Positions 43,986 to 58,900 of a stretch of 64,000 bases of DNA are shown one piece after another (position 1 is the stretch's first letter; the number at the start of each line of letters is the position of its first letter). The notes beneath the pieces are model-generated. The model was given only the letters and a program-made list of their open reading frames with translations. It was not told the DNA's origin and did not search any database. The stretch is from Apteryx mantelli. Its lineage: Eukaryota > Chordata > Aves > Apterygiformes > Apterygidae. A program made the position numbers and the translations under genes. The stretch covers positions 16,521,207-16,585,206 of the forward strand of contig NC_089983.1 in NCBI RefSeq assembly GCF_036417845.1, given 5' to 3'.

Positions 43986-46900
43986 GTGAGTGCGGCGGCG
44001 GGTCCCGCGGCGGGGGGCAGGGCCCCGCGGGGCGGTGTAACAGGTGGGAGCCCGCCGGCCGCTGCGGCAGCGGGACCGCTGGGGCCCCCCTCAACGGCCC
44101 CGCGCGGGCCTCGCGCCGCCCGGCGGCCGTTGGGACGCGGCGGTTAGCCGGGAGCGCAGAGCCGCCCGGCTCAAACGCGGCCCTCCTCCTCCTCCCCCCT
44201 TCCCCCCCCCTTCCCTGCACCTCGAGTAATTTCTCTTCAGCACTGGGAAAGCTGTGATACAACCTGACGGTAAGCGCAGGCACGCGTACAAAAGAAAGCA
44301 AAGTTTGCATTATTTTCAGACTTGTAGTTACCCGATGTCTTACTCGTAGCTGTGCTAAAACCAGGCAAAAGCTCATCCAGGCATTGCAAAGAGAAGAGGT
44401 TGGGCCGGATCCTCTGACGACACTCACAGTACCATTAGTGCCCAGTAGGTTAAATCTTCTGGCTCGCTTCTCGGTACTTCCATGGCTTTATATAACGTGA
44501 AGCAACTAGTGTGAATAACTGGAATTCAGGTATGAGTATGCTTCTCGTGTTAGTAAGCAGTAGTAGTGCTGAGTCTGTTAGGTGAACACCTTCTAGATGG
44601 CGTGGTCCTACAGTATACAGAAGAACTCATAAATCTGTTTGAAGTTTTCTGTCACTGTACTCACAAAGCCTTTACAAATATTTATTAAGACCTCTTTGAA
44701 AACCTTGCATCAGTTTGAGGGAGATGACTGCTGATCAAACTATTGTTTCTAAACAGTGTTATGACTTAGTTGTGGGAGGGATAGTTTGCGAATTTGTGTA
44801 GCTTCACTGCTAATACTGCGTTCAGTTTTACAAACAGTTTCTTTTTAATACTACTTCTTACAACTGGATTTTCTGTCCTGTTAAAAGCATCCCAAAGCAT
44901 AATTTGTCGGCTTCTAAACATTCATTTAGCATTATCTAGGCTATAATGTATATTGAAAAATATCAAATAGTCCAAATAATATTATGTTTTTCTTGAGTAG
45001 GTTGCAAGCTAGCCTGTATAGTAAAGAAAAAGGTATTAAAGCATACTTTAGAACCTACATTGGTATCGAAGCAGTAAGTTAATTTTTGAATCTGTTAACC
45101 TTCATTTGCTAACCTTGACCTAGTCATGTTAGCATACAAAGTAGAACTTTGTATAGCTACAAGGATTGTTTTATCAGTGCTTTAAAACAAAATTGCTTAA
45201 ACAACTATAAATAGTTCAATACTATAGAGTAAGTTTTCAGATCTTCTGGCAGCCAGAACCTACTTCAGCTTCAATCTGAAGCCAACCAACCAAAGCCACC
45301 AGCCAAATCTCTTTGATTTTTATTGGAGGTTGCCTGAAATTATCATCTGCCAGCAAACATCTTTACTGAGTATGTCAGTGCAAAAAATTCGAAGCATTTT
45401 TAGGTGAGTATTGTGCTGGTTAGAGATGCAAGGCTTAAGGGTGAGTGTAGAGATAGGGCAGGCAGCAGTAGCTCCATGCAGGAGATGCAAACTTATAGCA
45501 AGTGGTATCTGGTTGGATCTCCTCTCACAATTTCTAGTCCCTAAATAATCTTTTTTGTTGTGTGAAAAACAGTACTTTTTGGGGTGGGGGGGAGGGGGAG
45601 AATGATGAATTTTTGTGGGATCTGGCTGGATCTCCTCTCAAAATTTCTAGTCCATAAATAATCTTTTTTGTTGTATGGAAAACAGTGCTTTTTGGGTGGG
45701 GGGAATGATGCATTTGTGTGGGTCTGTTAAGGCATTGAACTTTTCAACTACTTTTTTATTGGGGAAGGGAGGAGTTGTTTGCTTTGTTGTTAATGAATGC
45801 CTTTGTAATGCTGGCTTGGTACAAAACTGCTGGGTAGGAACCTTACAGGAAAACTACCTGTCCCGCCTTCAGGCCTGCCGATCACATTACAAAACAGATA
45901 GTTCTTTAGGTAGTGAAGCATAAGAAGTTTGATTTCCTTGGATTCATTCTTTTGTGTCTAATAGTGTGGTTTAGCTCACAGTAGAGCTAATACTAAGTAA
46001 TGGTATCAATTTCAATCTTTTCCTACTTAACCACCTTTTTTTTTTTTGCAAAAGTTGTGGAATTACGATATTTGACTTTAACCAGCCTTGTCCAGTTTAG
46101 CTAAATTTGGTAGGAGATTCAGAATTTAGTAGGGAGAGCTTGTTCATATAAGCCTGATTTCTTTAGGAAGTAGGGTTAAAACTGAAGCCAAAATCTCAAT
46201 GCTGGAAAGTTACTGTAGCTCATTACAACAAATTATATAAACAATGTCTTGGGAATTCAAATTTAAGAGTGTCATCATGGAATATGACAGTTTGTTTTCT
46301 TCTAGAGTTCTGCACTGACATTTTAATATCTGAGTACCATAATTTGGAGGGAAAAAAAGCAATATTTTAGGAATATAGTTCTCATAGATTTTGTAGTTTT
46401 TGACTTTGGACGTTGACACAAAAAAGATTGACTTGTTAATTTTATGTTCAAGTAAAAGTTTATGAAAAGACAGTAAACCAGAAAAGCATTGAGGAAGAAC
46501 AGTTTAGGATTATTTGACTCTTTTGGAAGTCATAAAAAATATCTTGATGATGCTCTTAGTTTACTAATGAAAACTGATTAACTGAAGGTTTTTTGGTGAC
46601 AGGATTTTGAAAGCCTCTAAAAAAGAAGAAGTTGAATAAGAAAGGGACAGCTAGGTTAGTGAAATTGATAAGGCAAGAGGATGGGGGAAAAAAAGGGAAA
46701 AGAAAACTGAAAGAATGATCTGAAGATGTAAGCCTTGAATAGAACCTAACTTTTTTTTCAGCGTGAAAGCATGCAGCTGTATTTATTGAAGATCATAAAA
46801 GAACAGGTTACAAATAATCAATATGGCAAACAATTTGAGCAGTAAGAAAGGAAAAGTCTTTATCTGGGGAGGGAGAGACGGGAAAAAAAAGGGAAGAGTG

Positions 46901-49900
46901 TGGGGGGGAAAGAGTTAAACCAACATCACCCACTTTGTAGTTACAGGTGAGAGAAACAACTGTAATATCATCTGAAATAGAGATGTTTCTATTTAGAGAA
47001 GGCACTTTAGAGAGTCTTTAGAGAAGATCTGATGTGAAATGGAGTTTAGTTTTGACTTTGTTCTGTAAAATAAAAAGTAAAAAACTTAAATATATTAAAA
47101 TGTGTGTTTTTTATTTTAGGGAGCCATTTTCATTCATCTCTTAATTGTCATGAAAACATAGGTAATCAAATTCTTTAACTAGAGCATTTGTGCTCATTGA
47201 AATGTTAAAAATCTGTATCTTAAAAGCTCAGAATTATAAACCAACCAACTTCTTTACAGGATTTAATTAGATGTTTTTTCAGTTATTTCTTATTTGATCT
47301 AAAACAGTGTCACAGGATTCTAAGAGTCGTGACTTAGTGGTTTAAGCTTTAATCATCATCTAACTTTAGGTTCAAATAGGTTTTGTTCTTTTTCTTTTGG
47401 GGAATTTATTCATAATTCCATGAATAAATTATGTGGTTATTAGGTTAGATTAAATTACTAATTATTAGGTTAGTGTTTCTTTTAATCAAAGAAATATGAC
47501 CAGACATAAAAAGAAATATGACCAAACCAAAGAAATATGACCAGACAAATGCCTTTTTAAATTGGATCTTGAGCTGTTACAAAACCAGGCTGTTTATCAC
47601 TAGCCCAAACATCTGATTGCGAAAACACACACTCACACAAAATGCAATGGGTTTATTTTTACTGCCTAGACAATTTTAGGTGGCTACCACTATTGTGTAA
47701 ATTCCCATTACAAATTATAATTCCCATTACACATTATAATTTTTTTCTGTAAAAATAATTTAATAGAATTCATACTGAATATGTAATTTAAGAGAATTTG
47801 TACTATATATATAATTTACCCTAACATACTAATTGTTATCCCACAGTATCAGCTGACAGTCATTTAAATAATTACATTCTAGAGATTTAGCTTCTGCAAC
47901 AAATAAAATACCATATCCTTTTTATGAGTTATGTGATATTGCAGAGGATTCCAGAATCATTCAACTGTATTAGGAATAATTAGGGTCACTCAAATGTCCC
48001 AGTTTCTGCTCTGAAATTCTCATGTCCTGAGAGAAGTCTCCAGTTTTTGACAGGCTACTTTTTTCCTGTAGTATCATGCTAGGTCTACTTTAAGAATGTG
48101 CAACTCTAAGTGATACATAATTGCAATCCATTTGCAGTTTGTATCAAAACTTGTTAAAGTTAATAGCTGTTTCAAGTAACTAGCTGCAGCCACTCATGCA
48201 TAGTAATGCACACGTACAAAATATTTGACACTTTATTGTTTAATCTTTTTTTAAAGCAAAATCCATTGCAGTCTCTCATTCTGTATACCTCAGACTTAAA
48301 TTTAAAACAGTATATAAAACATAACCCGAATGATTGGATGGCCAGTGTATTTTCTCATTTGCAACAATGTAAACAATGCATTTAGTTTCTTAAAACTTGT
48401 ATCAGCACTCAGAAACAAATATTACTTAGTTTTCCAGGCACTTGGCCCTCAAGGGAACAGTCGCCTGTACTTGCTCAGAAAATCTAATTCCCAAATTGAC
48501 TGAAGTTACAATTACTTTTCAAAAAATATTGTGGAGAGTAGAATATTAGCTAAATAAGCCCCAACTCTTCAGTACTAAAACATGCTGCACTCTATTTTTT
48601 TGTAATGCTATATAGTATTCATGTCTGCTATGAGAACTGTATGCTATGTTTCCATCCTTAATAGTTTTTAAGGAAAAGGTTGATATTCAAAACTGCATCT
48701 ACTACCTTTTGATTCAGCCTTTTAGTAAGGATAAATATTCCTGTCTCCCTTGTAGTTGCCCATTTCCATTTTAAGTCTGAAACATGTTTTTAGGTGATAG
48801 AGGATATTATTTTGATTCTGTGCTGCATTTTTAAATTTCACAACAGAAAATAAAATTACCGAAGAAAACAGCCAGACGTTACCCAGCATATGAGCTCTAT
48901 CTCTATGGAGAAGGAAATTACGCTGAAGCAAACAAAAATCTAATATTGACAGGAATTCCGGTTCTCTTTCTTCCTGGAAATGCTGGAAGTTACAAACAAG
49001 GTAAGCATTTAGCTAGATTGTGGTTATGTTACAAAGCTCTCATATTTATGCATTAATTGATGTCAAAAAGCTTTCTGTTTGAAATAACATCAATAAGAGT
49101 CGAAATGGTTGGTCATATTGTGGGGATGATATCCTTATTGGTCCATGGTCAACGTCGGGGAGTTACAAGACCTTATTTTTGTTTGAAATCATTTGAGCTG
49201 TAATATTTTTTCTGGAGTGAGACTTCGTAGCTTCGGAAAGCTGAAAGCCCCACCCTTTGTTTTTTCATTTGGCAAATTAGAATGAATATATATAAAGTTT
49301 ATAGAATTAATTCCAAGATTCCATAGTTTCAACTTAATATATCTTAATTGAAGTTGATCTGATTTTAGTTTAAAATAAGTAAAATTATGGTGAGTGGTAT
49401 TTGTTTATCTTTCTAGTGATTTTTACATAAAGGTTTTTACTTACTCTATGTGCCAAAGGGTGGTCCTCTTACATTTAAATTATTTAACTGTATCTTCACA
49501 TTTATTTCACAGGACTCTAACAGTGTTTATCTTATACCACAAGAAGGCAGGTAAACAGCTTTCTTTGAGTCTAAGGCCAGATCTGTCCATAAGCCTCATC
49601 TGTGTTAGCAAATATAGAGCTATTAAGTAACTAGAGTTTTCTAGTAGAAAGGCAATGTAAAGAGTTTCTAGACAGATATAGGCAAGCAAAAGGTAAAATT
49701 TTCTCACTTGCTGTTAAATTGGTGCTTCCTTTATTTCTTCAATTAGTGGATATCACTAGTGAGTTAAGCCTGTTTCAGTGTTGTAAACAAGTTCAGGAGG
49801 CATTTCTGGTTCATTTATGAACCATTCTGTAATTCCTACTTATCACTCACCTGGGAACTGACCCGGCCGTTGTTTATTCTGTACTATGGCAGCACTGCAA

Positions 49901-52900
49901 TCTTGCTGTACTTTGATTGCAAGCATCCAGTTGGTTTGGGTTTGAACAACGTTCAGAGCAATTATGCCGAGTAAAACAAGAACTGAATATGATTAGTAGA
50001 AGCTGAACAAGCTACCCTCTGTGATATGAAACTGTATGAGTTGCATACCATAGAAATAAGCATTATCCTGTGTCTTCCCTTGTAGCTTCAATGTTTCCCA
50101 CTTCTTACTTAATGCAGTGACAGTTTTTCCTTAGCATCATCTTCCTACTTTACATGTAGCCTGATCTTGTTCTGTAGGTTATTCCCTGTAATGCTTCTAG
50201 CCTCCAAATGAAACAAAGTAACAGTTTTAAAACATTTTAATTTTTCACTGTAAATACAAAGCTTAGTAGTTTGAAGAACATGAAGTATTGTGTAAGTGTT
50301 TAGTGGAGTAGCCAGTATTCCTTCCAGGCTGAGTTTATTAGGCCATTACTCTTGTTCTCTAAAATGTGCTTTGAAACAGAATTAGCAATGCTCTTATGGT
50401 GTTAGCAAAATTTGTGTGTGTGTATGGAGAGACACCCCCCAATCCAAAACCTGGCTTCTTAGTTTGACAATTTTTTGTCTCATTTACATCTAACTTGATG
50501 ACTAAATTACATGATTTTAGTGAACCTTTACAAGCTCACTTTCTCTGAGAGCATGCATGTTTAGTTTTTAGCTTATAACATAGTAAAATACTGTACCAAC
50601 TTGTACGTTTAGAAAACCTAGATTTGCAGGGGCAGTAGTATCCAAATAAGATTACAAACAATCATGGGAGATACTATATGGACATTTGTAATTATGCTTA
50701 AAGTACTGCAAATCCTCTGTGAATTAGTACCATCTCTAAAAACGTGGTAGTACATCAGTATGCAGGAACTAGAACCGTACTTTCGGTGTATGTTAGGAAT
50801 GAAGGGAACTATATAGAGAAAAGCTTAAATTAGATGAGTGGAAGCACTAAGTGCTGTGGACATAATGTACTACTTGAGATCAGCAAATTTAAATATTTAT
50901 TCTTTGTTTTGAGAAATTGATTTAGGAAGATCATGGCAATAGGTCATATATTCATTTTTCAAAACCTTTATTAAGATAAATCTGCTCCACCTTGATCAGA
51001 AGCTCAGAATAGTTTTCTTTTATTATAGCCTTTGCGTTAAAGTTTGTATTTAATTTGGAATGTGTTGTGGGCTATCACATTTTAAGGCTGATATCTAGAT
51101 GAGCAGAGGAACTGTTGCTATTTTTATTTTCTTGCTTCTTTTAAAACATGTTCATGTTGGCCAAGCAATGAGGAGGGAAGCAGTGCTGCTGCCTTTGCTG
51201 GGCTTGTTATTCTGATGTCTTACAGACACTTTTGGATTGTGTTAATTCATCATCTTTTATGGGCACAAAAATGAACTTTCTAAAATGTACAAAATTTAGA
51301 CTTTGAGCAAGAGGTGATAGTCTGGTGTGATTTTTGGGAATGATCCCAAGATTGGGAAAACTGAGATCCTGAGTTCTAATTATGAATCTGTCACAGACTT
51401 GCCTTGTGATGTTTGGCAAAACTCTTGTCCTTTGTACCACAACTTCCAAGGTATAAAGTTGTGGTAAGATACTTGATCTTTTAAATCTATTTAGAAGGCA
51501 TTCTTACTGCTTGTTAGATTTAGGTAAAACTGGCAAAATGATTGACTACATATTAAATAAATAATTCCCATCATGCTGATAATATCTGTTTGTGGTTTGA
51601 ACATATAAAGTAACTCATAAATACGATTCATCCATTTCAAGCACTTTGCTGATGTTCATTTGATATGTTAATTCCTGTAGTTTTTCCCAGAATTAAGATT
51701 CTGCAGACTCCAGCTCTCTGGAACTCTAGAAGAATCTAGCTTCTAGGTGCCAGATTTGGGCAGACCTTTCTGGCAATCATTAGTTTACTTTGCAGAAGTA
51801 TATGCTTGCTTTGGGGACTTTCTCTTTTGTTTTCTTCTTTCTGTATCAGACTCCTTATTTGCAACCACTACTGTTCCCACCCCGCCATGTCTCCATGGAA
51901 ACTCGGTGACAATTCTACACTGAGAAGTCTGTATTAAACGGTGTTAGACAGAGAAGATGGGTCAGGAACAAGACCTTGTAAATGGAATATTTTTCTCCTT
52001 CAAGATTTTAGGTGGAAAGTGGTTTTTGTTCTTTTCTGCCTTCTACTGTAAATGTTGTTATGACATGTTTGTTTATTTTTAATCAGAAAGTCTTATAAAA
52101 ATGTGAAATAATTCTTACATTTCTCATTTTGCTTTTTGGTTTTATCAGTGGCTGGCCAATACTTTTGTTCCAGTTATTTATATCTTCAAATCTGTTTTTC
52201 TAAAACAAGTTCAGTTGAATTTTAGAAAAGAAAGGTAAATAGATTATTTGCTTTTGGATGTCCTTTTCGTCCTTTTTTACTCTTATAAGTGACTTGAGAG
52301 TGCACAATGAATTTAAGGTAACACATTAATAGGGTATATATTTATGTGTTTGTGTACTAATGAAGGTGTCAGAACAGTCTAATCACTCCTTAATTATGTG
52401 GTTTCTTTTCCTAGTACGTTCTCTTGGCTCTATTGCACTTAGAAAAGCAGAAGATATTGACTTCAAGTACCATTTTAATTTCTTCAGTGTCAACTTTAAT
52501 GAAGAATTGGTAGCATTGTATGGTGGCAGTCTGCAAAGACAGACCAAATTTGTACACGAGTGCATAAAAGTAATTCTTAAGTTGTACCGGGTGAGTAGTG
52601 AGATATGCTGAATAATGTGTTTTGCTTTTTGGGGATTCCTGGGCTGCCTTTTCTGCTGGAAAACTGAAGTAATGATGAATAAGGGAGGGAAACTTTTATT
52701 TATAATGTGTGTAGTAGTAGCACAAGAGAGAAGTGCTGCTTTTTAATAGATTTTTTTAACTCTTGTGACAGTCCCTGAGTCTTGGATAGGTTCTATATTG
52801 TGTTTCTAAATAAATACTTACATGCACATTGTATGCTTTTCTGTTTTAGAGACTTTCTCTAGCTTATTGAAATATTTAATATAGCATCAACTTCCATCCA

Positions 52901-55900
52901 GTTTTCAGCAAAGAAAAGTTCTTTGCTGGCCCATGTCCAGAGGAGTGTCATTAATTACAATAAGCCAAAGTCTCTGATGATTGCATGAGCTATGTAATCT
53001 TTCATTTTGAGCTGCAAATTTCATGTAAAGCATGGTTTTTGAGGTAGCAACTAAATTTGCTATCCTTGAGCAGGCTAAGTGAATTTTATAGGAAAAAAAA
53101 AAAAGTAGAGCTGTTAACCAAATGAGACATGGTTCAATGTCAAATCTGTTTTTGGTATTTTGTCTAATTACTCTTTGTCCTTTGCTTAAGGATCGAGAAT
53201 TTGCGCCAACCAGTGTTGCAATAATAGGTCATTCCATGGGTGGTCTTGTTGCAAGAGCATTGCTTACTCTGAAGAATTTTAGGCCTGAACTTATAAACCT
53301 CCTTATTACGCAAGCCACACCTCATGTTGCACCTGTAATGCCTTTAGACAAATACCTTACAGGTAAGTGTTGCAGTTTACCTGATTGTGTTGTATTTCTT
53401 TATTGATCCACTCAAGAATTAATAAGTGAGATTCTGGCAAATTACTGTGGCCTCAGAGCAGTTTTTGTATGCCAGGTATGCTCTAGCTCTATAATTTTAT
53501 TTAATCCATTTCTTTGTTACTGAGGTGGGTGTTTGAGAAGCACTAAAATACTAGAAGAACATACACTGTCCATTTTACATGACACTATTAGGGACTTGAG
53601 CATCTGTGAAGGGGCTGAAAGTTTAAGTAACTTACAAGTTCAGTAAGTTGCAGAGTGTATTACTAATTTTGTAAATTCTCCAGTGAATGACTTTTTTTTT
53701 TTTGTAAAACTTGACCTATCTTTATAAAATGAATTACCTAAATAGTTATTCTGTGAAAGATGCTAAATTCAGTATTTGTCACTCCCAAAGGTAGAGGGAT
53801 GAGAGTACTGAATATAGATATAGTTTTATTCTTATATATAGTACATCATATTTTCTGATCACCTAAGTAACTGTGACATAAAAAGAAAAGTGTAATCATT
53901 AAGTATGTACTATATGTACTGTATGAACTTCTTGGAATATAGATTTTACTAAAATATACTCATGAAATATGTGCTCAGTGGTAATTATGCTGTTCTGTGT
54001 AGCTATTGAAGGGATTGGTAAAGGGAAGTGATAGACATTTATTTTCTTTATTCTTTCTGGCACTCATCACTCTGTGAGACTAGCATTTTGAAGTATGTGC
54101 TCAACTGATATAAAAAGCATAAGTATATCTGCCTTTCTCAATTGCTACTTCCTTGGTGTTAAAACAATCATTTTGCTTCCTGATACAAATCAAAAGCGGT
54201 AATGGGATTTGAATGCCTCCAGGATGGCTTGCAGAAACTTTTAGTTAAATGTTTCTGTGGCTTTTTTGTATATAAAATATATTTGTGGGGAAATAGTGAT
54301 AGATTTTAATATATTTTATAGATTTTTATACAGCTGTAAACAATCACTGGATTCTAAAGGCCCAAGACTTAAGAAATTTAACTACCCTTTCTGTGGCGGG
54401 AGGATTCCGAGATTACCAAGTTCGTTCAGGACTGACTTTTCTACCAAGATTGAGTCAACATGACAGTGCCTTATCAGTTGTGGTAAAAAAACAAACTTTT
54501 TTGGTTTTGCATGGAGTTATGTTAGATAGCTATCTATGTAATGCATGTATCAGTGTCTGATTATAGTCTGTATCTGCAGCATAGTATAATTAAGCATGAA
54601 AATATTGCATGTGAAAACACAAAATAGATGGTTTCAAAACCGTGAATACTTGATGCAGTAGAAATGAGTGTCCCCTGGCAGTGCATGTTGGGGTGGATGT
54701 GAAGTGTGCTCTGCTTGGTAGTTTCTTCTCACCTTCTTGCATCTTTTCAGTTCCAAAACTCAGGTTTTATTTTCCTGGGCTTTTGCAAGATATGTGTATG
54801 TGGAGACTGACAAATGTGCAGTATAGTAGCGTTCTTGTTTGTTTATAAAAAAACAGCCCTAGTTTTGAGGCTTTTTTTGTATTTACTATCTTTGAAGAAC
54901 TTAGAAATAGAAAGGATCTACTGGGTCATCAAGTCCAGTCCCTGCTTTGCAGGGATCTAACTCCTTTAATTCCTTTCAAAATTAATCAAGCAACATCATA
55001 GGAGTAGTTAAATTTATCATTCCACCCCCCCCATCACCAACCTGTTCCCTTCATAAAGGAGCTGGAGAACACTCCCCAGTATTCCAGATTTGATAGAAAA
55101 CTTGTAATTTCCTACCTCCATTTACTACACAAAGCAATTTTTATATGAGTGGGTTCTGGCATTATCATAACTTGTTATCTGAAACAGTTTTGTTTCCCTT
55201 CTTGATGTTTACTGTAGTCCCTCTGATTCTGCTAGGCTAAGAAGATTAACTCTTCATTCCCTTTTTCCTAGTAACCCTCCTTTGCCTCTGTTTTAGTTTG
55301 ATTTCTCTTGGGTGTGGATGAGACAACTTTGTATGAGGTGACATATATAGTGGTACCAATTCTTTCTCATTTTCTGTCATCTGGATATGACAGATCATAT
55401 GGTGCTATCATAAGATGATTTTTTTTTCCCCTGGCCATGATGCATTAATATTTCATAGTTTACTTGAATCAAGTTGTAGAGCTAGGTGATGAGCTCTGTT
55501 TATGGAAGATGTTTTTGATATTGATAGTCCCTAAAATGCAATACATGCACTTTTACAAATGAATAGCTACAGAGTGTCCAGTTCTTTCTTCATGATATTC
55601 TGACATTTCTTTCTGTTGAGGGTGCCCTTAACTTTTAAGCAGCAGCAGCTTTCGTCAGCATCCTTCTATTCCTTTGTGCCAGGATCACTTATTAAAATAG
55701 TAAGATTAGTCATAGAAGCAGTTTTTGAAGAACTTTTTTAGTAAGTTCCCACCTTACCAGTATTTGCCCTTTCAACATTAGTCCCTGCAAAATCCCAGTC
55801 TTTGCTGAAGTGAACAAGATTTTTGGCTGAAAAAGTCATTTTATTGTATCTGCTTCCCTGAGACTTATAAGATAAATTCTCTTCTTGTCAATAATTACCC

Positions 55901-58900
55901 AAGTATGTTTATATCAGGGAGAAAAAAAAATTTATAATTTTTAAGTGTTGAGTGCTAACAAAATCTAACTTTTTTTCCTTCCCTGAACAGAGCTCAGCGG
56001 TGCCTAGAGCTTGGGCCTCAACAGACCACCTCTCCATAGTGTGGTAAGCTAATGGAACGAAAGTCAGCTGACTGACCAGACATCCCTCTCTTCTCTGCTG
56101 TTATTACATCACACGATGATTTAACTTCCGCATAATACTGATGTCTCTTCTGGCCACTCCCCCCCTTCCCCCCCCCCCACCTTATTTCCTTGCTAAATGT
56201 GATTTTCCTTATTCTTTCTTTTAGGTGCAAAGAATTGATCCTGGCTACGATTAGAGCTTTTTTCGACCTCATAGATGAAAACACAAGGCAGGTTTGTATA
56301 TGGGATCTCCTGTATAATACCTGTCACGTTTTCTGTTTCCATCCCAGAATGCTGAGTTAATACTTCATTATTCAGGGCATGTATTACTCTATTATGCAGA
56401 ACTTCTTTTTGATTATTCTGAGTTACGCTGAGAAAATTGTTGCCTTTTTGGTACCAGTCACTGAAAAATCCTTTGTCTTTGGGTTATTTGAACAATGTGT
56501 CAGAAATAATTAGGAGTTAACTCAGTTTTTATTGTTGACTACTTGATGCTTTATAGCTGGGGTGTGGACTGAACTTTTATTCCATGATGAAACAGGCTTA
56601 ATTGACCTTGCACTGTAAAAAATGAATACATTTTGTTAGCTGTGTAGCTTTAAATGTAACCTCTTCCTGAGTGTGTTTGAGTCACTATCTATAACCATTT
56701 TACAGAGGGTGAAGAAGTGTTAAAGCCTAACTTGGACATAGTACTTTGGGAACTTTCTGATTATATTCCCCGTGTGGTGCTGTGATGATGGCCAGAATGT
56801 ATTTGTGGTATTCTTTTGTAAATAACCTTAACAAAAATAGAATATAAATAGAATAGTAGCTTAGGAAAAAGTAAGGAAAAGATATTTGGTTTACCTTCAG
56901 TTCCCATCATCTATTGCTTTTCTAAATAATATCCAGCATCTTACCTTTTGAAAATGGTATGCCCATTGTACTCTGTTCTCTTTCTGATGCCTTATGCAGC
57001 AGTAAACATGGAGAATTGGGATTAAGGTCCAGAGGTTGGAAATATGCAAGAATAGAGCCCCATACATAGAAGAGGAAGGCTTGCAGGTGTTCTTTTTAAG
57101 TCTGGTTGGGGCAGACTTTGCTGGTTTCTCAAGAGTGCACACATTAATTTGTGATTTCTAGAGACAAAAAAGGGACTACTAGTGTTCTGAAGTTGACAGG
57201 CAATGTTCTGGAGGGTAAAACTTTTCAGAAATCAATTATAATGGCCACGATGTTGAAAAGTTGAAGAAACAAAAATGAATCTTGAGAATCTGGACAATAA
57301 CAATACAAAAACAATAACAACATGTAGATCTACAGCTACTTGGATGTTATAACATACTTGTAAACTTTCTCTCCATTCTGAAGTGATTGACCACTGATGG
57401 CACTTGATTTGTTCAGATTATTAAGTTTAGAATAGAAGCAATGTACCATGACTACTGATAGTTCCTCCTTCCTCTCTTCCACAAAACTGTATTGTTGGCT
57501 ACCATCTGATACTAATTGTAAACTCTACAAATTGTCAGATATTTTTTATTCAATCTGGTATTTTTTTAGATAACTCAGGATCCAAAGAAGAGAATGTCAG
57601 TATTGAATCACCACTTTGTGAGACATCCTGCAAAAACATTTGAGGAAAATCCTGAAGCTTTTACAGAACTCACAGGTGTGCAGCAGTTTCCTTTTGAACA
57701 GGATTCAGTGATGTTCCTTGCTTAAGAGTCAATCTTCTCACTCGCAAACTTCAGAAATACATTCTATCATTCTTTAAGCATTGCTAAGATGATATTTGGG
57801 TTATAGACCTAAAATATCAACTTTTGCATGGTTTCAGCCTTAAATGGGATCTAAGGGGTAAGAACAAAAAGGTGCATGTCATTTTCATGTCCCTTAGATT
57901 CTGGGAAGCAAGCAGGAGTCCTGGTTATACCAAGGTGTCCAGTAAACAATCTCAGAAATTGAGAATAGCTAGATGTTAACAGCACTGTCTAATCTATGTT
58001 TACATCCCATGCTTACTAAAGGGATTTTTATGGGTATTGTTGAGCTATTATGTTAGTTTTGTGCTTCTTGTGGAAATCCTGATTATTTAGATCTGTTTCA
58101 TCAGTGACTGCCTTTTTTGACGTGACAGGATAAAAAGGACTACACATTAATGGTTTCCTTGTAACTGCTAGGGATAAACAATTAAAGACAAGAAATTTTG
58201 ACTGCATGGAGTCTTGGGAACTAAACAGAATTTTGTAAGGCAGAACTGTTTTTTCTTAATTTTGCTGAAGTGGACTAAACTGAGGAAAACCATTTTATTT
58301 CAGAAACTTTTCTTAACGTTAAAGTATTACAGAGGTACTAAAATAGCTTGGACTTTTGTCTCCAGTTTTGGCTGCCCCAGTATAAGAAGGCATTGACCAC
58401 TGGAATGAGTCCAGCAGAGGACCACCAAAATGGTTAGCGCTTGGGGTACAGGACATGGGAGAGAGGAATATATTTAAATTGGATTTCATGTTCGTGTCTT
58501 CCTATTTCTGGCACCCTCTTGACACTTAGCTGAATTTATCTGTGATGAACTTTTTACTCTAGTTAAACAGAAGAAAAGTATTAATCCTCTTGCGAGAGAA
58601 TTTACATTGTTTATATCTCTAATCTGTTCATTATTCTGTCTTATTCTTTCTCTTCAGACGTATCTTTAAACTCCTACTGTCTTCTTGTACCTAGTATTCA
58701 GCTCATCTTTGACTTCCTTCTATACAAATTTCTGTATCAATTTTCTTGAAAGGGCAACAGGAGCAAAGATTAAGGGCGTTTCTAATGTTGCCTTAGCTTT
58801 AAACAGCCACTTACCCTATAATTACATTAGTATTATTCACATTCTTATTTGTTTTGTTTCCTTGAGGCCTTTTTTTCAAGATCTATGGGGTTTTTCTTTT

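Larger units (their letters stand above)
43440..44240. promoter_or_regulatory. PGAP1: PGAP1 CpG-island promoter
   Basis: A dense CpG and GC block spanning the region upstream of the PGAP1 ATG, exon 1 and the start of intron 1. GC boxes include gggcggggccc (43506), atggggcgggtcc (43581) and ccccgccccgccccgcc (about 43735). There is no TATA box. Three ATGGCGG elements lie at 43544-43665. The transcription start is not determined; it most likely falls between about 43540 and 43830. The long open frames on both strands here are a by-product of GC content. Confidence 0.85.
43986..48846 (+). other. PGAP1 intron 1 (4861 bp)
   Basis: The first 250 bases belong to the CpG island; the rest is AT-rich. 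It carries a 113-bp tandem duplication (45508-45725) and small tandem duplications at 47487-47547 and 47699-47741. No gene was seen. Confidence 0.85.

Noticed and set aside
43751..44257. 168-codon and shorter + strand frames over the CpG island
   Set aside because: Out of frame with PGAP1 exon 1 and explained by GC content; they run through the intron 1 donor.
43459..44427. 322-codon open frame on the - strand over the PGAP1 CpG island
   Set aside because: Its residues are Ala/Arg/Pro/Gly-rich as expected from GC-rich DNA read in any frame, and it lies antisense to PGAP1 exon 1 with no recognisable domain.
53122..53406. 94-codon frame covering PGAP1 exon 4 with a Met start
   Set aside because: The start lies in intron 3; phase and family similarity support an exon from 53191 joined to exon 3.
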